59,582 nt of DNA from Tannerellaceae bacterium (lineage in GTDB: Bacteria; Bacteroidota; Bacteroidia; Bacteroidales; Tannerellaceae): positions 1 through 59,582 of the forward strand of contig JAJQFE010000043.1 in NCBI GenBank assembly GCA_021201295.1, given 5' to 3'. Of the stretch, positions 1-9,811 are shown one piece after another. The notes under the pieces are model-generated. The model saw only the letters and a list, made by a program, of their open reading frames with translations, was not told the origin of the DNA and ran no database searches. Each line of letters begins with the position of its first letter. Positions within the stretch are counted from its first letter, which is position 1. The position numbers and the translations under genes are program-made.

Positions 1-160
1 AACTTCACAGCCACCCTTATTCAATTTAACCAAAACCTTAACTATGAAAAAATTTGCGTTTTTCAGTACAAATATAATTTAGAGGTTTAAATTGTGCAAA
101 CATTTCTAACGTATTTTGCAAAAAGTTTACAGGTTTATATTTAATTAACAAAATTAAAGA

Positions 161-1540
161 ATGGAGATTCACGATGAGAGCACGGACTTAAAATTTGCCG
201 CTCAGGGAAAAGAAAAATTTTTATTTATCGAAACGTATGGATGCCAGATGAATGTAGCCGACACCGAAGTGGTAGGCTCAATTATGCAGATGGCTGGCTA
301 TACGATAACGGACCGGATTGAGAAAGCGGATGCAATCTTTGTAAATACCTGCTCAGTCCGTGACAACGCCGAACAAAAAATCTATGGCCGGCTGCAATAC
401 TTCCGGTCACTCAAACGTAAAAAGCGGTCTTTGATCGTTGGAGTGTTAGGCTGTATGGCCGAACGGGTCAAAGAGGAATTGATCAGTAAACACCAGGTAG
501 ACCTGGTGGTAGGACCTGACTCTTATATGGATCTGCCCAACTTAGTAGGAGCCGTAGAACAGGGAGAAAAAGCAATGAATGTGGAACTTTCCACTCAGGA
601 AACCTACAAAGATGTCATCCCGTTAAAGATCGGAGGAATCCACATTTCCGGATTTATTTCCATCATGCGTGGATGTAATAATTTTTGTACCTATTGTATT
701 GTTCCCTACACCCGGGGACGAGAACGGAGCCGGGATATGGAAAGTATCCTGCGGGAAGTCCGGGATATGAAGGAAAAAGGCTTTAAAGAAGTCACCCTGC
801 TGGGACAGAATGTAAACTCTTATTTACATACGATGGAAGATGGTACGGAAATCCATTTCCCCGGATTACTGGAAAGGATCGCACAGGAAGTACCGGATAT
901 GAGAATTCGTTTTACCACTTCACATCCTAAAGATATGAGTGATGAGACATTAGAGGTGATGGCATCTTATCCTAATGTATGTAAGCATATTCACCTCCCG
1001 GCCCAGTCAGGCAGTTCCCGGATATTGAAAATCATGAACCGGAAATATACCCGGGAATGGTATCTGGACCGGATTGCAGCGATTCGAAAGATCCTTCCGG
1101 ACTGCGCTATTTCCACCGACCTTTTCTGCGGATTCCATTCCGAAACGGAAGAGGAGTATGAAGAGACTCTCTCCCTGATGCGTGAAGTCGGATACGACTC
1201 CGCATTCCTGTTTAAATATTCAGAACGGCCGGGAACGTATGCAGCCAAACATCTGGCAGATAATGTGCCGGAAGAGGTAAAGGTTCGCCGGTTACAGGGT
1301 ATGATCGATTTGCAGAACCAACTGTCGGACGAAAGCAACCAAAGAGATATTGGTAAAACAGTTGAAGTATTGATTGAAGGTTTCTCGAAACGCTCCCGGA
1401 AGCAGTTATTCGGAAAGACCGGACAGAATAAAGTGGTTATTTTCGACAAAAAAGAGTACAAAGTCGGTCAGCGGGTAATGGTCAGGATCCATAGTGCTTC
1501 TTCAGCTACTTTATTTGGAGAACCTGTAACAGAAGGTTAA
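161..1540 (+). CDS. miaB: tRNA-2-methylthio-N6-isopentenyladenosine-37 synthase MiaB
   Basis: Radical-SAM methylthiotransferase that adds a methylthio group to i6A37 of tRNAs reading U-starting codons. The 459-residue protein has the usual family length. Visible domains are the N-terminal UPF0004 domain with the ETYGCQMN motif and further cysteines (NTCSVR, GCMAE) for the auxiliary 4Fe-4S cluster, the radical-SAM triad in RGCNNFCTYCIVPYTRGRERSR-type context (residues about 170-190), and a C-terminal TRAM domain ending the protein. The ATG at 161 gives an N-terminus like other Bacteroidales MiaB proteins. It is the first gene of a plus-strand run of core genes. A paralogue, mtaB, lies at 16520-17851 on the other strand. 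No lesions are seen. Confidence 0.96.
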   Translation: MEIHDESTDLKFAAQGKEKFLFIETYGCQMNVADTEVVGSIMQMAGYTITDRIEKADAIFVNTCSVRDNAEQKIYGRLQYFRSLKRKKRSLIVGVLGCMAERVKEELISKHQVDLVVGPDSYMDLPNLVGAVEQGEKAMNVELSTQETYKDVIPLKIGGIHISGFISIMRGCNNFCTYCIVPYTRGRERSRDMESILREVRDMKEKGFKEVTLLGQNVNSYLHTMEDGTEIHFPGLLERIAQEVPDMRIRFTTSHPKDMSDETLEVMASYPNVCKHIHLPAQSGSSRILKIMNRKYTREWYLDRIAAIRKILPDCAISTDLFCGFHSETEEEYEETLSLMREVGYDSAFLFKYSERPGTYAAKHLADNVPEEVKVRRLQGMIDLQNQLSDESNQRDIGKTVEVLIEGFSKRSRKQLFGKTGQNKVVIFDKKEYKVGQRVMVRIHSASSATLFGEPVTEG

Positions 1541-1656
1541 AGAAATGTAATTTCTATTGTATTACATAAATTATTTGTTCTTTTGCAAAAAAATTGAGGA
1601 ATCTGTGTACTCACGGATCTCCCCAATTTATTTAATTATCATTAAAGGCGTGTCTG

Positions 1657-2535
1657 ATGGCAGAAAATAAAAAAACAAATACTGTTTCTTTCTTTAACTC
1701 CCGTCTTACTTCTGTAATAAGTATCGCATTGGTACTTTTTTTATTGGGATTGATCTTTTTGATGGGTTTGTTAGGCAATAAGCTATCAGTGTATGTAAAA
1801 GAGAATATTTCTTTTTCTATCCTGCTGAAAGATGACCAGAAAGAATCTGAGATCAAAGCCATGCAGAAAAAATTAGATGCGCTTCCTTTTATTAAATCCA
1901 CAGAATATATCTCCAAGGAGCAGGCTGCCCGGGAATTGGAAGAGGAATTAGGAGAAAGCCCGGAAACCTTCTTAGGATTTAATCCTTTGCAGGCCTCCAT
2001 CGAAGTAAAGCTATTATCTGAATATGCCAATCCGGACAGTATTCCGATGATAGAAGAAAAAATAAAATCCTACACATCCGTATCCGATCTCCTCTACCGG
2101 AAAGACATGATGCAAATGGTGAACGACAATATTAAACGGATGGGGATTATACTTCTGGCACTGGCAGCCATACTTATGGCTATTTCTTTTGTGCTGATCA
2201 GCAATACCATCCGGCTACTGATCTATTCCAAACGTTTTTTGATCCACACCATGAAACTGGTGGGAGCGACTTCGGGATTTATCCGGGGACCGTTCATCCG
2301 GTATAACCTGGTCAGTGGGATCATTGCATCTATCCTGGCTATACTTCTGTTAATGGGAGCTCTTTATTATCTCCAGCAGGAGTTGGACGGATTTATTGAT
2401 ATGATTGACGTTCCGACGCTGGGCATCGTATTCGGAAGTGTATTCATATTAGGGATTATTCTATCGATCAGTGCGACCTTCTTTGCAGTAAACCGGTATC
2501 TCAGAATGGGAATTGACAAATTATACTATATATAA
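1657..2535 (+). CDS. ftsX: Cell-division ABC transporter permease FtsX
   Basis: Membrane partner of the FtsE ATPase; FtsEX controls septal peptidoglycan hydrolases. The 292-residue protein has the family layout: a cytoplasmic N-terminus with a membrane segment near residues 20-40, an extracytoplasmic domain (about 45-160), and three C-terminal membrane segments (about 165-185, 215-240, 255-280). A charged NTIRLLIYSKR segment follows the second helix. ftsE is not adjacent. The 116-bp gap after miaB contains a TTnnTTTG-like box near 1578, so ftsX may have its own start site, but this is weak. The next gene starts 11 bp downstream. Confidence 0.93.
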   Translation: MAENKKTNTVSFFNSRLTSVISIALVLFLLGLIFLMGLLGNKLSVYVKENISFSILLKDDQKESEIKAMQKKLDALPFIKSTEYISKEQAARELEEELGESPETFLGFNPLQASIEVKLLSEYANPDSIPMIEEKIKSYTSVSDLLYRKDMMQMVNDNIKRMGIILLALAAILMAISFVLISNTIRLLIYSKRFLIHTMKLVGATSGFIRGPFIRYNLVSGIIASILAILLLMGALYYLQQELDGFIDMIDVPTLGIVFGSVFILGIILSISATFFAVNRYLRMGIDKLYYI

Positions 2536-2546
2536 GAAATTAGAAT

Positions 2547-2789
2547 ATGGCAAAAAGAGACTTCGCATTGGGTAAAGAAAACTTTATCATTCTTGGGGCT
2601 GCGGTTATACTTATTATAATCGGATTTATTTTAATGAGTGGAGGAAGTTCTCCCGACGGAGTATCCTTCAATCCGGAGATATTCAATACACGCCGGATCG
2701 TTCTGGCCCCCCTGGTAACCGTAGCCGGATTTGCCCTGGTAGTAGTCGGAATTTTAAGAAACAGTAAGGATAAAGAAATTTCAGAATGA
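2547..2789 (+). CDS. DUF3098 small membrane protein
   Basis: An 80-residue protein with two hydrophobic segments (about residues 12-32 and 52-70) separated by a short polar loop ending in [11 protein letters not shown]. This matches the DUF3098 family, found almost only in Bacteroidetes between ftsX and uppP. Function is unknown; its position suggests a link to envelope assembly or undecaprenyl phosphate metabolism, which is inference. It overlaps uppP by four bases (ATGA), so the two are translationally coupled. Confidence 0.85.
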   Translation: MAKRDFALGKENFIILGAAVILIIIGFILMSGGSSPDGVSFNPEIFNTRRIVLAPLVTVAGFALVVVGILRNSKDKEISE

Positions 2790-3577
2790 GCGTACTTGAA
2801 GCAGTTATTCTGGGAATTATCCAGGGTCTTACCGAGTTTTTACCCGTGAGTAGCAGCGGCCATCTGATTATCGGCAGCACACTGTTCGGACTGGAAGAAG
2901 ATGAGAATCTGACATTTGCCGTAGCTGTACATGTAGCTACCGTATTAAGCACCATCGTAGTGTTATGGAGTGAAGTTTCTCTTCTTTTTAAAGGCTTTTT
3001 CAGTTTCAAATGGAACGATGAAACCCGGATGGTCGCTAAAATTTTAATTTCCATGATCCCTGTCGGGATTGTCGGGGTCTTTTTCAAAAAATATGTAGAA
3101 GAGTTATTTGGCAGCGGTATCCTGTTAGTAGGATGTATGTTGTTAGTAACAGCTGCCTTGTTAGCTTTTTCTTACTATGCAAAGCCCCGCCAGAAAGATG
3201 AAATATCCTTTAAAGATGCTTTTATTATCGGTCTGTCACAGGCTTGTGCCGTTTTGCCGGGATTATCCCGCTCCGGGACAATGATTGCCACAGGTATCCT
3301 ATTAGGAAACAAAAAAGAACAGGTGGCTAAATTCTCCTTCCTGATGGTCATCATCCCGATCCTGGGAGAAGCCTTCCTGGATTTAGTGAAAGGAGATTTC
3401 TCCGTAGAGACCGGATTAAGTACCGGAGCATTGATGGCCGGATTTTTAGCTGCCTTTATTGTGGGAACATTAGCCTGTAAATGGATGATCAACTTAGTGA
3501 AAAACGGGAAACTGATCTATTTCGCTTATTATTGCATTGCCATGGGCCTGTTTGCCATTATCTATTCATTCATTTAA
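2786..3577 (+). CDS. uppP: Undecaprenyl-diphosphatase UppP (BacA)
   Basis: Integral membrane phosphatase that recycles undecaprenyl pyrophosphate to the monophosphate carrier for peptidoglycan and O-antigen synthesis. The 263-residue length is typical. Family signatures are present: [23 protein letters not shown] near the N-terminus, with the glutamate and the SSSGH motif, and the second conserved motif around [13 protein letters not shown] (residues about 155-170). About eight hydrophobic segments follow. Start overlaps DUF3098 by four bases; truB begins 9 bp downstream. Confidence 0.96.
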   Translation: MSVLEAVILGIIQGLTEFLPVSSSGHLIIGSTLFGLEEDENLTFAVAVHVATVLSTIVVLWSEVSLLFKGFFSFKWNDETRMVAKILISMIPVGIVGVFFKKYVEELFGSGILLVGCMLLVTAALLAFSYYAKPRQKDEISFKDAFIIGLSQACAVLPGLSRSGTMIATGILLGNKKEQVAKFSFLMVIIPILGEAFLDLVKGDFSVETGLSTGALMAGFLAAFIVGTLACKWMINLVKNGKLIYFAYYCIAMGLFAIIYSFI

Positions 3578-3586
3578 CAGACACAG

Positions 3587-4300
3587 ATGGATTTTATAAA
3601 AGGGGAGGTCCTCTATTTCAACAAACCCTTAGGATGGACCTCTTTTGATTTAGTAAATAAATTCCGGTATAAACTATCGCGAAAGCTAAAAATAAAAAAA
3701 ATAAAGGTTGGCCATGCGGGGACATTAGACCCACTTGCCACAGGAGTGATGATCCTATGCACGGGAAAAGCGACCAAACGGATTGAGGAGTTCCAATACC
3801 AGATAAAAGAATATGTGGCTACGCTGAAAATAGGCGAAACGACTCCTTCGTTTGATCTGGAAACCGAGATAGATGCTACTTATTCAACTGACCACATCAC
3901 ACGTGAGTTGGTGGAGCAGGTACTACAGACATTTACAGGTACGATTCAACAGGTCCCACCCGTATTTTCTGCCTGCAATGTAGATGGGAAAAGAGCCTAT
4001 GAACTGGCACGAAAAGGGAAAGAGGTAGAACTAAAATCAAAAACTTTGGTTATTGATGAAATAGAGCTGCTATCCTGTGAGTTGCCAGTCCTTCAAATCC
4101 GGGTGGTCTGCAGTAAGGGGACTTATATCCGGGCGCTGGCCAGAGATATCGGGCAGGCATTGGACTCAGGGGCCCATTTAACAGGTCTGGAACGGACACG
4201 AGTGGGAGATATCACCCTGGAGCAGTGTATGGACACTGAGGAGATAGACTCCTTTTTGGATAAAATGATAGAAATAGAAGAAAATAAAATAGACGTATGA
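3587..4300 (+). CDS. truB: tRNA pseudouridine-55 synthase TruB
   Basis: Isomerises U55 to pseudouridine in the T-loop of tRNAs. The 237-residue protein contains the motif I sequence [14 protein letters not shown] with the catalytic aspartate (residue about 48), the ATKRIEEFQ element, and the [13 protein letters not shown] motif (about residues 185-197). It lacks the longer C-terminal PUA extension of some bacteria, which is usual in Bacteroidetes. Overlaps queA by four bases (ATGA), indicating coupled translation in the core operon. Confidence 0.96.
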   Translation: MDFIKGEVLYFNKPLGWTSFDLVNKFRYKLSRKLKIKKIKVGHAGTLDPLATGVMILCTGKATKRIEEFQYQIKEYVATLKIGETTPSFDLETEIDATYSTDHITRELVEQVLQTFTGTIQQVPPVFSACNVDGKRAYELARKGKEVELKSKTLVIDEIELLSCELPVLQIRVVCSKGTYIRALARDIGQALDSGAHLTGLERTRVGDITLEQCMDTEEIDSFLDKMIEIEENKIDV

Positions 4301-5349
4301 AGCTTTCAAAATTTAAATTTAATCTTCCGTCGGAGTTAATTGCATTACACCCGACCCATAACAGGGATGAAGCCCGGATGATGGTCATCAATCGTACAAC
4401 CGGAAAGATTGAACATAAAGTGTTCAAAGATATTCTTGAATATTATGGCAAAGATGATGTGTTCATCTTTAATAACACCAAAGTATTTCCTGCCCGTTTA
4501 TATGGGAATAAAGAGAAAACCGGTGCCCGTATCGAAGTCTTTTTATTACGGGAACTGAACCAGGACCTGCGTTTGTGGGACGTACTGGTAGATCCTGCCC
4601 GGAAGATCCGTATCGGGAATAAACTGTATTTTGGTGAAGATGATTCCATGGTAGCAGAGGTCATTGACAACACTACTTCCCGCGGACGGACGCTGCATTT
4701 CCTCTATGATGGCAATCATGATGAGTTTAAAGAGGCTTTATATAAATTAGGAGAAACTCCCCTGCCTAAATATATAGAGCGTCCGGTGGAACCGGAAGAT
4801 GAAGCCCGCTACCAGAATATTTTTGCTACGGAAGAGGGCGCAGTGGTTGCTCCTGCTGCCGGGCTGCACTTCAGCCGGGAATTAATGAAACGTTTAGAGA
4901 TCAAAGATTGTAAATTTGCGTTCCTGACGGTTCATTCAGGTTTAGGCAATTTTCGTGAAATCGATGTAGAAGATCTGACCAAACATAAAATGAATTCCGA
5001 ACAGATGGTCATTAACGCAGAAGTGGTCAAAACAGTCAATGAAGGTAAAGACGGCGGCCATCAGATCTGTGCGGTCGGCACTTCGGTGATGCGTGCGATT
5101 GAAACAGCAGTCAGTACGGACGGGCATCTGAAAGAGTTTGAAGGATGGACCAATAAGTTTATTTTTCCTCCTTATGATTTCAGTGCAGCGACCAGTATGG
5201 TCACCAATTTCCATATGCCTCTGTCGACCTTATTAATGATGACCGCTTCTTTCGGAGGATATGATCTGATCATGGATGCCTATGAAGTAGCCATTCAAGA
5301 GAAATACCATTTTGGGGCTTACGGAGATGCCATGCTAATCCTGGATTAA
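4297..5349 (+). CDS. queA: S-adenosylmethionine:tRNA ribosyltransferase-isomerase QueA
   Basis: Transfers and isomerises the ribosyl moiety of SAM onto 7-aminomethyl-deazaguanine in tRNA to form epoxyqueuosine. The 350-residue length is normal. Recognisable segments are the N-terminal [29 protein letters not shown], the [12 protein letters not shown] motif and the C-terminal [13 protein letters not shown]. It overlaps truB by four bases and folK follows after 14 bp. QueA consumes SAM, and metK lies two genes downstream. No lesions. Confidence 0.96.
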   Translation: MKLSKFKFNLPSELIALHPTHNRDEARMMVINRTTGKIEHKVFKDILEYYGKDDVFIFNNTKVFPARLYGNKEKTGARIEVFLLRELNQDLRLWDVLVDPARKIRIGNKLYFGEDDSMVAEVIDNTTSRGRTLHFLYDGNHDEFKEALYKLGETPLPKYIERPVEPEDEARYQNIFATEEGAVVAPAAGLHFSRELMKRLEIKDCKFAFLTVHSGLGNFREIDVEDLTKHKMNSEQMVINAEVVKTVNEGKDGGHQICAVGTSVMRAIETAVSTDGHLKEFEGWTNKFIFPPYDFSAATSMVTNFHMPLSTLLMMTASFGGYDLIMDAYEVAIQEKYHFGAYGDAMLILD

Positions 5350-5363
5350 CAGACACAGACACT

Positions 5364-5837
5364 ATGGCTAAGGTTTACCTGGGGTTAGGAACCAATTTAG
5401 GGGATAAGCAACATAACTTAAACCTGGCAATCCATAAGATAGAAAAGCAGATAGGAACAGGTGTTTCCCTATCTGCTTTTTATGAAACAGCCCCCTGGGG
5501 TTTTACTTCCGGAAACTCTTTTTTAAATGCAGTGATAGAAATAGAGGCCTTACCCTCCCCTTTTGACATACTGGAAATCACCCAACAGATAGAAATAGAA
5601 TCCGGAAGAGCACAAAAATCGGTGGACGGCATATATACAGACCGGATCATAGATATTGACCTTTTACTCTATGACGAAGAGATCCTGGTTCATCCGCAGC
5701 TTACTCTCCCCCACCCGCTGATGACCGAACGGTTATTTGTGATGGAACCATTGGCCGAAATAGCCCCTGAATTGATCCATCCTGTGTTAAAACGTCCTAT
5801 AAAAGAGCTTTTCATCCAATTAAAACTAAAAAAATAG
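5364..5837 (+). CDS. folK: 6-hydroxymethyl-7,8-dihydropterin pyrophosphokinase FolK
   Basis: Transfers pyrophosphate from ATP to 6-hydroxymethyl-dihydropterin in folate synthesis. The 157-residue protein shows the N-terminal YLGLGTNLGDK motif, SFLNAVIEIE, and the signature IDIDLLLYDEE followed by LPHPLMTERLFVMEPL. It is the last gene of the miaB/ftsX-folK run; a promoter and the metK leader follow. Length fits a stand-alone HPPK; no second kinase domain is fused. Confidence 0.95.
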   Translation: MAKVYLGLGTNLGDKQHNLNLAIHKIEKQIGTGVSLSAFYETAPWGFTSGNSFLNAVIEIEALPSPFDILEITQQIEIESGRAQKSVDGIYTDRIIDIDLLLYDEEILVHPQLTLPHPLMTERLFVMEPLAEIAPELIHPVLKRPIKELFIQLKLKK

Positions 5838-5869
5838 TTCTTATTTCGGAGAGATATAGCAGAAAATAC

Positions 5870-5877
5870 TATATTTG
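5870..5877 (+). promoter_or_regulatory. Candidate -7 promoter box of metK
   Basis: TATATTTG matches the Bacteroidetes -7 consensus TAnnTTTG exactly. The -33 region is weak (TTTCGG near 5844-5849). A start near 5884 would place the SAM-II-like leader at the very 5' end of the metK mRNA. Confidence 0.6.
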
Positions 5878-5888
5878 TAATTATAAAT

Positions 5889-5945
5889 CCATGTGGAAAA
5901 ATTTGGACAGCTTGCAACCACGGTAAAAAATGCTAAAAAGATGCT
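5889..5945 (+). ncRNA. Candidate SAM-II-type riboswitch in the metK leader
   Basis: The metK leader can form a short P1 stem between TGTGG (5892-5896) and CCACG (5918-5922). It carries the conserved-looking elements TTGCA just before the 3' P1 strand (5912-5916) and TGCTAAAAAG (5931-5940) downstream. In SAM-II aptamers the L1 loop sequence TTGCA and a 3' GCTAAAAAG segment form the pseudoknot that binds SAM; here GCA (5914-5916) can pair with TGC (5931-5933). The family is known from alphaproteobacteria and Bacteroidetes, and metK is a typical target. The call rests on motif recall and manual pairing, not a covariance search. Confidence 0.5.
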
Positions 5946-6015
5946 TTATCCCGGTATTTCAACCCTCCAAATCATATTCCCTTACTTATTAATTTTTTAT
6001 TCAATAATTACTACA

Positions 6016-7302
6016 ATGGGATATTTATTCACTTCCGAATCTGTGTCCGAAGGACACCCCGACAAAGTAGCAGACCAGATATCAGACGCATTATTAGATG
6101 AGTTCCTGGCGTATGATAAAGACTCGAAGGTAGCTTGTGAAACGCTCGTTACCACCGGTCAGGTAGTGTTAGCCGGAGAAGTTAAATCCAGTGCATATGT
6201 AGATGTACAGGAAGTTGCACGTAGTGTGATCGAAAAAATCGGTTATACCAAAAGTGAGTACCAGTTTGAAGCGAAATCCTGTGGTGTCTTCTCTGCCATC
6301 CATGAACAAAGTGGTGATATTAACCGCGGAGTGGAGAGGAAAGACGCCTATAACCAGGGAGCAGGTGACCAGGGTATGATGTTTGGGTATGCAACAAACG
6401 AAACGGCGAATTATATGCCGCTGGCGCTGGATATTTCCCACAGTCTGTTACAGGAGCTGGCCGCTATCCGTAAACAGGAGATCGAGTTAATGCCTTATCT
6501 TCGCCCGGATGCCAAAAGCCAGGTAACGATCGAGTATGACGACCAGGGGAAGCCGTTACGGATTGATACCATTGTGGTGTCTACCCAGCATGACGAATTT
6601 ATCCTCCCGAATGGAATTACCCAGGAAGAGGCGGACCAGGCTATGCAACAAAAGATAGCAGCCGATATTCAGGCTATCCTCATCCCGCGTGTAAAAGCCT
6701 TATACCCGGCGCATGTCCGGGAGTTATTCACTGACCGTATTGTGTATCATATCAACCCTACCGGTAAATTTGTGATCGGTGGCCCACATGGAGATACAGG
6801 GTTAACCGGACGCAAGATCATTGTGGATACCTATGGTGGCAAAGGGGCACATGGCGGCGGTGCTTTCTCAGGAAAAGACCCTTCCAAAGTAGACCGTTCG
6901 GCAGCGTATGCCGCCCGTCACATTGCCAAGAACCTGGTGGCAGCAGGAGTAGCGGATGAGATATTGGTACAGGTTTCCTATGCTATCGGAGTAGCTACCC
7001 CTATGAATATCTTTGTCAATACGTATGACCGGTCAAACGTGCCTTTTACAGACGGAGAGATTGCAGAAAAGATCTGGCATCTGTTTAATATGAGACCGAA
7101 GGCCATTGAAGACCGCCTGAAACTGCGGAATCCGATCTACTTGGAAACTGCGGCTTACGGACATATGGGACGTACACCGGAAATGAAAACCAAAACATTT
7201 AGTTCCCGGTATAATCCGGCTCCTGTGGTATGTGAAGTCGAACTCTTTACCTGGGAAAAACTGGATTATGTAGATCAGATCAAAGAGGCTTTCGGGCTTT
7301 AA
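6016..7302 (+). CDS. metK: S-adenosylmethionine synthetase MetK
   Basis: Makes SAM from methionine and ATP. The 428-residue protein begins [18 protein letters not shown], the standard start of the family, and contains the GAGDQG ([13 protein letters not shown]) and [19 protein letters not shown]/phosphate motifs. The reading frame stays open upstream to 5893, but that stretch overlaps the structured leader and is not family-like, so the ATG at 6016 is the start. The gene has its own promoter and candidate SAM riboswitch and ends at a strong terminator, so it is a monocistronic, probably SAM-feedback-regulated unit. Confidence 0.97.
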   Translation: MGYLFTSESVSEGHPDKVADQISDALLDEFLAYDKDSKVACETLVTTGQVVLAGEVKSSAYVDVQEVARSVIEKIGYTKSEYQFEAKSCGVFSAIHEQSGDINRGVERKDAYNQGAGDQGMMFGYATNETANYMPLALDISHSLLQELAAIRKQEIELMPYLRPDAKSQVTIEYDDQGKPLRIDTIVVSTQHDEFILPNGITQEEADQAMQQKIAADIQAILIPRVKALYPAHVRELFTDRIVYHINPTGKFVIGGPHGDTGLTGRKIIVDTYGGKGAHGGGAFSGKDPSKVDRSAAYAARHIAKNLVAAGVADEILVQVSYAIGVATPMNIFVNTYDRSNVPFTDGEIAEKIWHLFNMRPKAIEDRLKLRNPIYLETAAYGHMGRTPEMKTKTFSSRYNPAPVVCEVELFTWEKLDYVDQIKEAFGL

Positions 7303-7305
7303 GAT

Positions 7306-7340
7306 ACAAAAGGCTGTTCTTCCTGAGAACAGCCTTTTGT
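7306..7340. terminator. Bidirectional rho-independent terminator between metK and mlaF
   Basis: A perfect 15-bp inverted repeat (7306-7320 and 7326-7340) with a 5-nt loop TCCTG. The arms end in AAAA/TTTT, so it can terminate both metK (plus) and the mlaE-mlaF transcript (minus). Confidence 0.9.
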
Positions 7341-7365
7341 ACTGACAGAAGTCCGGACCTCCTGT

Positions 7366-8139
7366 TTATTTCTTTTCGAGTGCTTCTTCTTCTACTTCTT
7401 TGACTTTACGGAACAGGTCCGAAGCAAAGATAAAGTCATTGAGAGCCTTATTATCAGAAGTAATCACTTCTTCTTTGGTTCCCTGCCATTTCTTGACTCC
7501 TTCTTTAATAAATATAATATTCTCTCCGATATTCATTACAGAGTTCATATCATGGGTATTAATGATCGTCGTCATGTTATACTCTTTCGTAATGTCATGG
7601 ATCAGGTCATCAATCAGTAACGCAGTTTTGGGATCCAGCCCGGAATTGGGTTCATCACAGAACAGGTATTTCGGATTCAGGGCAATCGCTCGCGCGATAG
7701 CCGCCCGCTTCATCATCCCCCCACTGATCTCGGAAGGATACAGGTGTTCCGCTTCCGTCAGGTTGACTCTTTCTAAACAAAACTTCGCTCTTTTTTTCCG
7801 CTCTTTCACAGAGTCTTTGGAAAACATATCCAGTGGGAACATCACATTTTCCAGTACGGTCATGCTGTCAAACAAGGCGGATCCCTGAAACAGCATACCC
7901 ATTTCCCGGCGCAATATATTGAGTTCATGTTTGTCCATGCCGGTCAGTTCACGTCCATCATATAAGATCTCTCCGGAATCCGGTTTCATCAACCCAATGA
8001 TATTCTTGATCAATACGGTTTTTCCGGAACCGCTTCGTCCGATAATCAGGTTGGTCTTCCCGTCTTCAAAGACAGCACTGATATCATTCAGTACAATTCG
8101 TCCGTCAAAGGATTTGATGATATGTTTTACTTCAACCAT
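7366..8139 (-). CDS. mlaF: ABC transporter ATPase, MlaF type
   Basis: Cytoplasmic ATPase of an Mla-type phospholipid transporter that maintains outer-membrane lipid asymmetry. The 257-residue protein has Walker A (GRSGSGKTVLIKN, about residues 33-45), Q-loop, the signature SGGMMKRAAIARAIAL and Walker B with CDEPNSGLDP. SGGMMKR is characteristic of the MlaF/Ttg2A group. mlaE ends one base upstream, so they form a two-gene operon. The MCE-domain subunit MlaD is not in this window. Confidence 0.92.
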   Translation of the reverse strand: MVEVKHIIKSFDGRIVLNDISAVFEDGKTNLIIGRSGSGKTVLIKNIIGLMKPDSGEILYDGRELTGMDKHELNILRREMGMLFQGSALFDSMTVLENVMFPLDMFSKDSVKERKKRAKFCLERVNLTEAEHLYPSEISGGMMKRAAIARAIALNPKYLFCDEPNSGLDPKTALLIDDLIHDITKEYNMTTIINTHDMNSVMNIGENIIFIKEGVKKWQGTKEEVITSDNKALNDFIFASDLFRKVKEVEEEALEKK

Positions 8140-8140
8140 A

Positions 8141-8887
8141 CTATGTCAACATTAATTGGGTTAATATTACGTCGGCCAGCAGGATCATAATACTACTCAT
8201 GACTACGGCATTGGTACTGGCCTTTCCCACTTCCAGAGCTCCCCCCTTTACGTAATAGCCGAAATAGGAAGCAATGGAAGAAATAATGAAAGCATATACG
8301 ATGGATTTAACGATGGAATACCAGACATAAAAAGAATTAAAATAGAGCTGTAGTCCATATTCAAAAGAAGCCGGCGTCATTCCGTTACCGGAAAGATGGC
8401 TGGCTCCGATCCCACCTAAAATCCCGGTAAACATACTGAAAATCACCAGAACAGGAATAAACAACATCAATCCTGCGATTTTAGGCATGATCAGGAAATT
8501 GGCGGAATTCACTCCCATAATCTCCATCGCATCGATCTGTTCGGTTACCCGCATGGTCCCGATTTCGGAAGCAATATTACTTCCTACCTTTCCGGCCAGG
8601 ATCAGACACATAATAGAGGAGGAAAACTCCAGCAATATGATCTCACGGGTAGTATACCCAATCGTAAACTTAGGGATCAGAGGGGAACTGATATTCAGAG
8701 AGATCTGGATCGCAATTACGGTACCAATAAAAACTGAGATAATGACCACAATCCAGAGAGAGTCTAACCCCAGTTTATAGATCTCTTTGACCAACTGCTT
8801 GAAGAACATGCTCCAGCGATCGGGAATAGAGATGGATTTTATCATCAATAACGTGTACTCACCTAAACGGTGTAACGATTTCTTCAT
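8141..8887 (-). CDS. mlaE: ABC transporter permease, MlaE type
   Basis: Permease partner of the MlaF-type ATPase. The 248-residue protein has five to six membrane segments and the MlaE/DUF140 features: an N-terminal amphipathic helix, FIGTVIAIQ, and the long cytoplasmic loop with AGKVGSNIASEIGTMRVTEQIDAME. The frame is open to a TTG at 8914, but the ATG at 8887 gives the family-like N-terminus MKKSLHRLGEYTLLM. A TAnnTTTG box lies 25 bp upstream. Confidence 0.92.
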   Translation of the reverse strand: MKKSLHRLGEYTLLMIKSISIPDRWSMFFKQLVKEIYKLGLDSLWIVVIISVFIGTVIAIQISLNISSPLIPKFTIGYTTREIILLEFSSSIMCLILAGKVGSNIASEIGTMRVTEQIDAMEIMGVNSANFLIMPKIAGLMLFIPVLVIFSMFTGILGGIGASHLSGNGMTPASFEYGLQLYFNSFYVWYSIVKSIVYAFIISSIASYFGYYVKGGALEVGKASTNAVVMSSIMILLADVILTQLMLT

Positions 8888-8911
8888 GCTTTTCTTACTA
8901 ATTGAACGGTG

Positions 8912-8919
8912 CAAAGATA
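8912..8919 (-). promoter_or_regulatory. Candidate -7 promoter box of mlaE-mlaF
   Basis: Read on the minus strand this is TATCTTTG, a full match to TAnnTTTG, about 25 bp before the mlaE ATG. No clear -33 TTTG is seen. It also argues that the TTG at 8914 is not the start codon, because it would lie inside the promoter. Confidence 0.55.
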
Positions 8920-8950
8920 GTTAAATCCTCTTCCCCGTGATTCGTTTCGT

Positions 8951-9778
8951 TTACTCTAATTCCAGTTTACTTTGAAGATAGGCCTTTCTCTGAAGGGCTT
9001 TTTCTCTTTCCGTAACCATATTCTCTATATCACTCAACACAGTAGCCAGGTCATAAGTAGCCGCAATCGCCCTTTTATCCCCCTCCGCTATATAAATCGT
9101 ATAAGGCTTCCCTCCCGTAAATTCAGCTTTGATACGCTCTTTCTCATTAGCATAAATGAATTTGACGGCATCCATTCCTTTATCTCCTTTATAAGTCACC
9201 ACCTCCGTAGTGCTTCCCAGATCCTCAAACCGGTAGTTTACACCTCCGTCATAGGGAATAACGGCAGTTTCGGCAAACAGTCCGTCCGGTATACTTACTT
9301 TCAGGCTGGTATGCTGGATGGGCCGTCCTCCGTAGTATACACTTGCCAGAAACATTTCTCCTTTTTCATTCACCCCGCAGCGGATATAGCAGCGTTGCAA
9401 ATTCCTTTCCACCGTCTGTTGTTTCCAGATGTAATTACCGACAGGTTGATAGATGCTGTCTTTTTCCAGGACGAACCCTTTGACCAATTTCCGGCATTCT
9501 TCTTCTTTGGCAGGAATCATGCTATCACAAAAGGCGATGGTCCGCTCACATTCTTTCAGTTCAATCTGCCGCATCAGTTCCAGCCCGTCTTTCAGGACGT
9601 TATATTCTTTCGGATACAGGGCACGGAGACTATCGATCTCACTCTTGGCTGCAAAAAATTCATTCTGCTCATACATCTGACGAGCCTGTTCCAGTCTGGA
9701 CCTTGCTTCTTTTTTGCTGTTGTTGCATCCTGTCAGGAGACCTGCCAGAAGCACTATACATATCGCTATCTGTTTCAT
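8951..9778 (-). CDS. Putative lipoprotein of unknown function
   Basis: A 275-residue protein with a lipoprotein signal (MKQIAICIVLLAGLLTGC; lipobox LLTGC, Cys18). Residues about 22-110 are helical and charged and may form a coiled coil or TPR-like hairpin (SRLEQARQMYEQNEFFAAKSEIDSL). The C-terminal half looks beta-rich and ends in a basic helix. I do not recognise a named family; similar conserved lipoproteins occur in Bacteroidales. It has its own promoter-like box upstream and a 63-bp gap to mlaE, so it is probably separately transcribed. The long open frame on the opposite strand is a shadow. Confidence 0.75.
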   Translation of the reverse strand: MKQIAICIVLLAGLLTGCNNSKKEARSRLEQARQMYEQNEFFAAKSEIDSLRALYPKEYNVLKDGLELMRQIELKECERTIAFCDSMIPAKEEECRKLVKGFVLEKDSIYQPVGNYIWKQQTVERNLQRCYIRCGVNEKGEMFLASVYYGGRPIQHTSLKVSIPDGLFAETAVIPYDGGVNYRFEDLGSTTEVVTYKGDKGMDAVKFIYANEKERIKAEFTGGKPYTIYIAEGDKRAIAATYDLATVLSDIENMVTEREKALQRKAYLQSKLELE

Positions 9779-9803
9779 ATGGTTGATCTCGTTCTACAGA
9801 TTA

Positions 9804-9811
9804 CAAATGTA
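9804..9811 (-). promoter_or_regulatory. Candidate -7 promoter box of the lipoprotein gene
   Basis: Minus-strand TACATTTG matches TAnnTTTG, 26 bp before the ATG at 9778. A TTG lies roughly 17 bp further upstream as a possible -33 element. Confidence 0.5.

Noticed and set aside
5893-6015. N-terminal extension of metK
   Set aside because: The extra 41 residues overlap the structured leader and are not part of the MetK family; the ATG at 6016 gives the standard N-terminus.
8888-8914. TTG start for mlaE
   Set aside because: The TTG lies inside the -7 promoter box, and the ATG at 8887 gives the family-like start.
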